This document shows, piece by piece, positions 57,348-64,000 of a DNA stretch of 64,000 nucleotides; the stretch's first letter is position 1, and each line of letters begins with the position of its first letter. Position numbers and translations under genes: made by a program. This DNA is from Hemerocallis citrina. Lineage: Eukaryota; Streptophyta; Magnoliopsida; Asparagales; Asphodelaceae. The DNA is taken from positions 682,001 through 746,000 of the forward strand of contig JACEHZ010000588.1 in the NCBI GenBank assembly GCA_017893485.1. Reading direction: 5' to 3'. The notes beneath the pieces were generated by a model. That model was not told where the DNA came from. It searched no databases and saw only the letters and a list, made by a program, of their open reading frames with translations.

Positions 57348-58987
57348 TGTTGTGCAATCCAGCTACCTAAATAAATAGATAAACTAGACACAAATTAAAA
57401 ACCTCGCAAGTGTACGAATCGTTTATAGAAGCGTAGCAATAGCAAGGGTCGATCCCACAGAGATTGTAGAAATTAACTTACTAATCAATAAAAAGAATAA
57501 GAATCATAAAGGGTTGGTCTAAAAGTCTAAAAGAAATGAAAAGAACAAAACTAAGTTAAGAAGTGTTGAATCACAAATATCGGTTAAGTAGTTGGGTTTA
57601 GATTTCCACCAATAGTCAATAGTGCTAAGTTATCTTCTGAACTTCTTCTCATTACTCATGTTTGTTCCCTTCAAGGGCATGGTATCTACTCCTTAAAGTA
57701 CTGTTTCCCTAAGCCAAGAATTAGGCATGGTATCTACTCTAATTCGTTTCTTTCATTAAGTGTTTAGCATGGTATCTAATAAGTTGTACTTAAAGAAAAC
57801 ATAAGATCACTGGAAACGAACAAACACTCAAGGTTCTAGAAATTGGTATCAGATCTAGATCCCTTAAGTTGATTGAACCAAGAACCCCTAAAGATTCCCT
57901 TGTTACAAGTTACGGGCACGAGATACGGGTCGTCTCAATATGCTCATCTAACAGATTCAGATGGATGGTAATGCAAACTTGATATTCTCAAGTTCTGTAT
58001 GTCAGTCGACTGGCTCTCACCTCAGTCGACTGCTCTCAGAACTTGAGAGCAAGTTTGATTATCATAAATCTTTATCAATTCGCTCAGATTCAATCAATAA
58101 GTAAATAGAAGAATTCAGAAGAATATAGCACTACATAACTACGGCTTCAATCTACCCAACTATGAATTTAGTTCCACATAATAATACTTTTATTGATCAA
58201 CAAGTTCGAATACATGATTAACATAAAAGAATTGAAAAGAGAAGGAATAAACTGGTTTAGTTCGGTCAGAGAGGTCGGCTGGCTGTCACACAGTCGACCG
58301 GCCGTTCTTTTCTTAATGCTTGATCTCCTTTCTTCTTCTTTGATGCCGATAAAAGTGCTTCTTGTTGATGACTCTGGAACTTGTGATTCGGTGATTAGGA
58401 ACGTGGAAGAAGAGAGAGAGAGGCGGAAGCGAGTCCGAGAGCCCGCTCCGGTTCTTTCTTGATTGGTATTTATAGAACAAGAGAAGAGAATTAGGATTTG
58501 TACTTTTTGCAGAGAAGTCCTCTTCTTTTGTTATTTCTTTCCTTATCTTGATCAGCCGTTTATTTCTTTCTCTTTTTCCTCTTTTCTTCCGTATCTGCTT
58601 TGATTTGTATTTGGATTTGGATGAATCTTTAATTGTCTTATCTGTTGACTCTGCCGCCGATCAGTCGACTGGTGTTGGATATAAGTCGACTGTGTCGAGA
58701 TTTTAGTGGTTTCATGATTCATCAGCCCAGTCGACTGTTGTTGGAGGAGTCGACTGTGCCGAGCAGCTTCAGCTTCTCTGTTCAGTTGCCTGTTGGCATA
58801 CTCAGTCGACTGATCTCTTCAGTTTCTTTTGTATCATCCTTAAAATCCTGAATCTGCTTCGTTTCGCTGTTTTAGGCTGTTTCTATGGAAAAGAGAAAAT
58901 AAGAGTTAAATACCATATATAGAGCTTTTAAATGTCTAATTATATTAAGATTATTGCTCTAAAATGTGAATAATATTGTGTTCATCA
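57348..58987 (-). repeat. 5' LTR of the young Athila
   Basis: 1,640 bp copy of 45,228-46,868, with the same CAGTCGACTG clusters; one of them (58,783) has decayed by a C-to-T change. Confidence 0.93.
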
Positions 58988-58992
58988 TACAT

Positions 58993-59690
58993 GTGGTGAT
59001 CTACATGTGATTTCGCCCCCATATAGGCTACATGTAGGATCTACATGTGGTTTTTTCCCTATATAGGCTACATGTGGGATTCTACATGTGGGATTCCCTA
59101 TATAGGCTACATGTGGGATCCCATGTACAGATCCAGTTCTTGATCGCCAATTGATCTCATCTGATGACGAGATGCGGATCACGTGACGCATCTGGTTAGG
59201 CTTTTCCATTAGGGATCTCAGCATGTGGGTATGTACATGTGTTCTATCAACGGCAAATTAGAATGAGGACCAGCAAGAAAGCCTAAAATGATTCTTATCA
59301 GTCCTTCCACAATAAGTGCATCCCTCAAGTACCCATATTAAGGAATCTACATATGGTTTTTCCCATACATAGGCTACATGTGGGGATCTACATGTGGGTT
59401 TTTTTCCCATATAGACTACATGTGGGATCTACATGTGGTTTTTCGCCTACATAGGGTACATGTGGGATCTACATATGGTTTTTCCCCCATATAGGGTACA
59501 TGTGGGATCTACATGTGGTTTTTCCCCCATAACAAGCTAAACAAGTAGAACTCAATCTCAAAGCAGGCACTTCGGTCAGTCAAAAGAGTGGAGACTCTAC
59601 ATTTGGGGATCTACATGTGGATGTAGCCAATATATAGGCTACATGTGGGGATCTACATTTGGTTATGTACTTTAGGTTTTTCCCATATTA
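58993..59690. repeat. ACATGTGG repeat block, right of the Athila insertion
   Basis: Continuation of 44,303-45,222: the same CGGATCACGTGACGC, GCATGTGGGTATGTACATG and AGAAAGCCTAAAATG phrases and 38-39 bp ACATGTGG units. It shows the pre-insertion array was at least three blocks long. Confidence 0.8.
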
Positions 59691-59727
59691 AAGTGTCTGC
59701 TACGAAGGATCAAAGAGTGGAGACTCC

Positions 59728-59822
59728 AACCCTAACCCTAACCCCTAACCCCTAACCCTAACCCTAACCCCTAACCCCTAACCCTAACCCTATTAACCCT
59801 AGACTAACCCCTAACCCTAACC
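59728..59822. repeat. Telomere-like CCCTAA/CCCCTAA repeats
   Basis: About 14 units mixing ACCCTA and ACCCCTA. The strand is opposite to the run at 43,827-43,915. Confidence 0.8.
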
Positions 59823-60242
59823 TACAACATTTTTTTATTGTTTTTTATGATCCAAAATACAAATTAATTTGTGTTAATTTTAATATTCGTTTGATGATAT
59901 CAATTTATATTGGTTAGTTATGTGGCTAGGAATGGAATTAAAAAAAATATATAAAAAAACAAAGAACATACATATGACTGTCTATTTTGTAGAGTTCAGA
60001 AGGCAATGTACGTAAAGAGTGGAGAGGCGTATGTGATTAATGATAGAACTTAAATATCTATAAACTCAACATTGGAAACTTATTACCTATCACCTCCCAG
60101 CTACAAATATTAACGTATTTAATATTTGTAGTTTATCATAAATTTTTTTTACATTCAGTGAACTATAAGTTATATTCACATACTTGTTTACACATTTTTT
60201 TTACATGCAATTTAATATATATCAGTACAATTGATTTAGGTA
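59823..60242. other. AT-rich spacer
   Basis: No coding and no recognised repeat, apart from a short T-rich TTTATTGTTTTTTA phrase shared with 44,670. Confidence 0.4.
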
Positions 60243-60565
60243 CACTTAACCCGTTACTGACGATCACGGGTTACAAGTACTTAACCCGTTATCATCATTA
60301 ACGGGTTAAGTTAAAGTATATTGGCAGAATTTCACAAATAGCCATAAACTTCTGCAAATATAAGTGTGCTTAACCCGTCGTTAATGATAACGATCTTTGT
60401 TAACTTAACCCGTTATTGGTAATGACGGATTAAGTTGACAAAGATTGGCAGTGTATCATCATGTACAGACCAGGTTTTGGAACATGATCAAGTACACTTA
60501 ACCCGTTCTTGGCAACGGCGGGTTAGGTGTAACTAACCCGTTATCACCAAGAACGGGTTACAGAC
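60243..60565. repeat. TTAACCCG dyad array, middle
   Basis: Three units of about 120 bp with paired dyads (near 60,247, 60,371 and 60,497), each followed by an ATTGGCAG phrase and a spacer with TACAGACCA-like sequence. Same family as 43,155-43,620. Confidence 0.8.
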
Positions 60566-60839
60566 ACTGTACAAGTTGAGATGTATATCAATTTGGTGGG
60601 GACAATTGTTGTCCTTGCTGCTCCTTTTTCGAATATTGTGTCATAACTTGGTTGACTAACACGTTTATCCTTATTGTTTTCTTCTTCTTTATGTTTAATC
60701 ACTCTTTGTCTTCTCCATTAAGTGTTGATCTATAACCTATTGATGAGCAGCCTTCTCTACAATCTTCTATCTTATCATGCTCCCCTCCCTTTTTCTAGCC
60801 TATATGTGAGAGAGTTGAACTCATCCCGTAGAGAATGAG

Positions 60840-60990
60840 TCTCCTCTTCTTCCCTTCAAGAGAACTCAAGTGGAGTCTCCTCAATCTTCATAAATGTTCT
60901 CCTCTTCTCTTCTTCTCTTCAAGAGAACTCAAGTGGAGTCTCCTCAATCTTCATAAATGTTCTCCTCTTCTCTTCTTCTCTTCAAGACCA
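60840..60990. repeat. 63 bp tandem repeat, about 2.4 units
   Basis: CTTCAAGAGAACTCAAGTGG recurs at 60,854 and 60,917, with a partial third unit at 60,980. The open frame across it (60,835-61,044) is a by-product. Confidence 0.85.
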
Positions 60991-61148
60991 GGTGTAATCA
61001 ATGTTCTCTTCATCTCTTCAAGACCCCTATTTTCTTCCCAATAGGGAAGACAAAGTTTGAGTTGTAGAAGAAAATTGAGTTCAAGGATGGTCGCCTACAA
61101 TTGTTCTTGTGTATGAAGATTGGCAGGAGTAGAGAGACTTGTTCTTGA

Positions 61149-61600
61149 AGGACTGCTGTGTACAAGTGCATGCTCGGTTTCTCTCAAGGGGTAGGAAGGG
61201 CTGCTGGCTCTTTAGGTGTTTTTTTCCACAGTGTTTCTCTTAGTCTTCTATTTTTTTAGCTTTTAGATGTGTTTGCATAAGTAGCAATTGTCCGCCTTTC
61301 ATACACATTCGTTCTCTATTGTTACACAGAATGTAAAAATTCTCTACTTTCGTCGGACGAAGTAGTGGTGGCTGTCACAGTGTATTCATGGTACTTTTCG
61401 ACTTCTTGGCATGCACACCTCACAATCGTGCAACAAATAGTACGAATATGCGGAGTGCGTGTCAAGAAGTCGTCAAGTACTTTGAATATACGGTTACACC
61501 CACTACTACTCTACCCGACGAAGCGGAGAATTTTTACATTCTGTATAACAATAGAGAACAAAATTGTATGCAGGGAGTACAACTGGCTACTTATGCATTC
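61149..61600. repeat. Long foldback 1
   Basis: 61,272-61,435 and about 61,437-61,600 are near-complete reverse complements with almost no loop (centre near 61,436). For example TTCGTCGGACGAAGTAGTGG on the left faces CCACTACTACTCTACCCGACG on the right, and GACTTCTTGGCATGCAC faces GTGCGTGTCAAGAAGTC. The lead-in at 61,149-61,270 recurs before foldback 2. Stems of about 160 bp with scattered mismatches resemble long hairpin RNA loci or young MIRNA precursors; this is inferred. Confidence 0.8.
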
Positions 61601-61727
61601 AATACCTCTTTTTTCTTCTTAATAGGGAGGAAGAAGTTTGAGTTGTAGAAAAAATTTGACTTCAAGGATGGTCGCCTGCAATTGTTCTTGTATATGAAGA
61701 TGCAGGAGTAGAGAGACTTGTTTCAGT

Positions 61728-62232
61728 GTACAAGTGCATGCTCGGTTTCTCTCGAGGGGTAGGAAGGGCCGCTGGCTTTGCCTTTTTTTTCACAGTTTTT
61801 TTCCTAGTCTTCTATTTTTTTAGCTGTTAGATGTGTTTGCATAAGTAGCAATTGTACGCCTTTCATACACATTCGTTCTCTATTGTTACACAGAGTGTAA
61901 AAATTCTTGGCTTTCGTCGGACGGAGTAGTGGTGGGTGTCACGGTGTATTCATGGTACTTTTCGACTTCTTGGCATGCACACCTCACAATCGTGTAACGA
62001 ATAGTACGAATTTGAGGAGTGCGTGTCAAGAAGTCGTTAAGTACTTTGAATATACGGTTACACCCACTACTACTCTATCCGACGAAGCCGAGATTTTTTA
62101 CCTCTGTGTAATAGTAGTAAACGAAATTGTATGCAGGGTGTACAACTGGCTACTTATGCATTCAAAAAAAGGCAGAATCAGCAGCCCTTCCTTCCAATTC
62201 GAGAAGAAAGCGAGCATGTACTTGTATACTAA
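61728..62232. repeat. Long foldback 2
   Basis: Tandem copy of foldback 1 with longer arms: outer GTGTACAAGTGCATGCTCGG (from about 61,726) faces GAGCATGTACTTGTATAC near 62,212-62,229, and the inner arms match as in foldback 1. The centre lies near 61,995. Arms are about 240 bp. Short frames here (61,365-61,648 and 61,907-62,248) arise from the hairpin and are unlikely to be coding. Confidence 0.8.
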
Positions 62233-62234
62233 AT

Positions 62235-62555
62235 TAATTTCAATTTAAAAGTAGAGTATCAAAGGATGACTTTGTAATGTCAACTAGCATGCGGATCATG
62301 TACAATTTTCTAGGTTTCTTCAAACAATATGTTATTGCCAGTTTGTAATGTTCCTTTATATGAATAAATTTTGTTTTGCAAATGGCTTGTTGTGAATGAA
62401 TAGATTTGTATATGTATCAACAAAAGAATATATGTCCCACACCCGTGAAAGTTATTCGGCATTTTTTTAAGCGGAGAATGCACAGTTATGTATATGTATC
62501 AACAAAAGAAGATATAGTCCACAGAGTTGTAAGCAATGTATGGAATTCTTAACCT
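62235..62555. other. AT-rich spacer
   Basis: No coding. TATGTATCAACAAAAGAA occurs twice (62,413 and 62,493), a short direct duplication. Confidence 0.4.
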
Positions 62556-62559
62556 AACC

Positions 62560-62895
62560 CGTTATCCCCAACTGCGGTTTATGGAATATAAATCGTCAAC
62601 GCCAATGACGGGTAAAGGCTAGAGATATTGGCCGAGCTTCATCTCCTACATGTGAAGTATTGGACCAAAGTACTGCCAATATCTATCTCCTTAACCCGTC
62701 ATTCCCAATAACGGGTTAGATTATATTAAACCGTCAACGTCAATAACGGTTTAAGTGGAGAGATATTGGCCGAACTAAAACCCATATATGTGAAGCATTG
62801 GTTAAGGACTGCCAATATCTATCTCCTTAACCCGTTATTGGGTAAAACGTGTTAAGGTATCATAACCCGTTATCCTTAATGACGGGCTAAAGTAT
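62560..62895. repeat. TTAACCCG dyad array, 3' side of the FAR1-like gene
   Basis: Three units of about 130 bp (dyads near 62,560, 62,692 and 62,825) with GCCAATATCTATCTCCTTAA before and AGATATTGGCCGA after each pair. Dyads are more decayed in the first unit. Confidence 0.8.
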
Positions 62896-63490
62896 AAAAT
62901 ATTTGGCAGCATCTCTTCTTCTGAATACTGCATACATTTCACAATTTTCCACAATATAGATATATCATCCACAAAATACACAAACTCCAACACAAATAAC
63001 AAATCTGTTCACATCGGCATGCAGACAATTTTCGTTCACTCAAAATTCACAGACAGACCGAGTTCCCCAAATTGCACACATCTACAAATTTCACAGCTCT
63101 CGACATAAATAAGCATTCGCAACCCAAATGCCTGGTCAAAATCCAAAGTAACATTTTTTTGTTCACAAATACACAAAATAAACTGACATACAGACATTAC
63201 ATTATGATTAAATACATCATTAATTTACTTGTACCAAACAAGCCTACGGCAATTATCCACACAAATATACAATCCAAAAGCAACACATTTTACAACGCAT
63301 TGCTTCTTTCCATTGGGCGCGTTTTTCTTCTTTCATTCCGGACCTATACCAGAAAATTAAAAAAAAAAGTTAACAATCCAGTCGAAATTAATAAATATCT
63401 GCACGGATAAATATAAAATTCAGCAATTAATCGGTGATTATTTTGAAAGTTTGATATGACATACATATTAATAAATTTCTTAAAACCCCC
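62896..63490. other. 3' flank of the FAR1-like gene
   Basis: AT-rich, no convincing coding; probably the 3' UTR of the minus-strand gene ending at 63,491. The plus-strand frame at 63,072-63,410 has no recognisable features. Confidence 0.45.
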
Positions 63491-64000
63491 TTAGCACGAA
63501 CCTTCGCCTTCGTCATCATCACTCTCTACAGCGTTTGGAGCTTCTTCGTTCCCCACCGATCCACTAAAAAAGGAAGAAGATTGAGTTAGTACCGACCAAA
63601 TTAACATTTATTGAGTCCAATTAACAAATACAAAATCTCTGATATAATACCTTGCTACATTTTTTGGGCAATTCCGTGAATCGTGGCCTACGACACGAAG
63701 ACATGTCCTGCAAAGTCTTGGCCTCTTCGTTTTTTGACCTTCTCTTACCGACTTCAACCGTTTCCCTTTAGGCCTCCCCTTTGTGGTGCACTGTACAGGG
63801 TCACCTACATGTGCATGTGCATGTGCTTGTCCACCACTCTCAGGTTGTGCGCTACCTTCGTGTGGTGTGCTGTTCACTGACTCAATCTTAGCAAAGCCTT
63901 CAATTCCCTTCAGCATGTGGTCGAGCATGTACTTGTATCCTCGCTCTGAAGAACAACCAAGATCGACCAAATGTCTTGAGTGCATACTCAGTTCACAATA
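63491..64000 (-). CDS. C-terminus of a FAR1/MULE-transposase-like protein (partial)
   Basis: The frame is open to the window edge on its 5' side. Exons are 63,651-64,000 and 63,491-63,563, with intron 63,564-63,650 (GTATTA...TTTTAG). Splicing replaces an unspliced run-on and gives an acidic end (SVGNEEAPNAVESDDDEGEG) with stop TAA at 63,491. Visible elements: HSRHLVDLGCSSERGYKYML, then KGRPKGKRLKSVREGQKTKR (a basic KGRP tract typical of FAR1/FHY3-related and MULE proteins), then a CCHC zinc knuckle CRTCLRVVGHDSRNC. The transposase catalytic and SWIM regions would be off the window. It is either a Mutator-like transposase or a domesticated FAR1-related protein. The convergent PMD gene and shared dyad arrays favour the former. 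Confidence 0.6.

Larger units (their letters stand above)
45228..58987 (-). mobile_element. Young full-length Athila-type Ty3 retrotransposon (13.76 kb)
   Basis: Perfect 5 bp duplication TACAT at 45,223-45,227 and 58,988-58,992. The left (3') LTR is 45,228-46,868 and the right (5') LTR 57,348-58,987, differing by 7 substitutions and 1 single-base indel over 1,640 bp. The primer-binding site TGGCGCCGTTGCCGGGGA (57,323-57,340, minus) fits an aspartate tRNA, as in Athila elements. The polypurine tract CTAAGTTTGGGGGTATT lies against the 3' LTR (46,869-46,885). One Gag-Pol frame runs through the interior but carries three in-frame stops (56,432, 52,192 and 50,020) and a nested hAT transposon. With the commonly used grass rate of 1.3e-8 substitutions per site per year the LTR difference would be about 0.16 million years; that rate may not suit this species. 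Confidence 0.93.
37376..64000. mobile_element. Large two-gene element, possibly a Mutator-like transposon (right end off window)
   Basis: A sharp change from (TA)n to GAGTGATCTTCGGTTGC at 37,376 starts a GC-rich terminus. From here the window holds a plus-strand PMD gene (37,621-42,745), arrays of TTAACCCG dyads, telomere-like and ACATGTGG repeats, twin foldbacks, and at the right edge a minus-strand FAR1/MULE-transposase-like gene (63,491 onward). The dyads occur from 37,500 to 62,895, tying the whole stretch together as one unit. Removing the Athila insertion leaves about 12.9 kb in the window. Convergent genes recall maize MuDR. The left terminus is inferred, the right terminus is not visible, and alternative readings (CACTA-like element or ordinary genomic DNA) remain open. 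Confidence 0.45.

Noticed and set aside
60835..61044. A frame encoding a repeated 21-residue leucine-rich peptide
   Set aside because: The repetition is at DNA level (63 bp units in a CT-rich tract); there is no sign of protein-level selection.

Overview
The window is plant nuclear DNA, from a repeat-rich angiosperm-type genome; I cannot name the species. It contains Ty3 and Copia retrotransposons, hAT transposons, Helitron-like repeats, introns with GT-AG borders and long TA microsatellites. Nothing bacterial, organellar or CRISPR-like is visible. The telomere-like runs are built on TTAGGG and related short variants, not the TTTAGGG usual in plants. That is suggestive only, because all of them lie inside repeats.

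Layout. 1-3,300: unidentified repeat DNA with one short open frame, a 1.4 kb solo LTR flanked by CTGAG, and a degenerate tandem repeat. 3,311-11,930: an old, internally deleted Athila-like element on the minus strand. A Ty3 chromovirus-like element (4,309-8,431, target duplication GCAAC) sits inside its LTR and has lost its integrase. 12,240-21,190: a patchwork of Helitron-like units. It contains a 4 kb solo LTR (TAACG duplication) that itself holds two hAT-like elements, and a 1.1 kb foldback. 21,254-26,831: a minus-strand Copia element with 98% identical LTRs and a mutated RT active site. 26,832-29,700: small Helitrons, a 0.7 kb direct duplication with SINE-like heads, and a palindromic MITE carrying TTAGGG repeats.

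30,264-30,729 (minus) holds the last three coding exons of the one convincing host gene, which resembles ZNF830/CCDC16. Immediately upstream, in its next intron, begins a series of insertions inside insertions that runs to the right edge: a Copia element (30,861), a Tekay-like LTR (32,261), a second Tekay-like LTR (34,648), and then a very large element (37,376 onward). That large element appears to carry two convergent genes. On the left is a plant mobile domain (PMD) gene whose 5'-UTR intron is filled with a 342 bp hairpin-forming satellite. On the right edge is the C-terminus of a FAR1/MULE-transposase-like protein. Arrays of TTAACCCG/CGGGTTAA dyads lie at the 3' sides of both genes and in the PMD promoter.

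Between these two genes a young 13.76 kb Athila element inserted (45,228-58,987, TACAT duplication, LTRs differing by 7 substitutions and 1 indel). Into its gag region an autonomous-looking hAT transposon then inserted (52,249-56,063, CCTTGTGT duplication, intact 713-residue transposase). The order of events can be read from the nesting. The most novel parts are the PMD/FAR1 two-gene element with its dyad arrays, the hairpin satellite in the PMD intron, and the twin long foldbacks at 61.1-62.2 kb.
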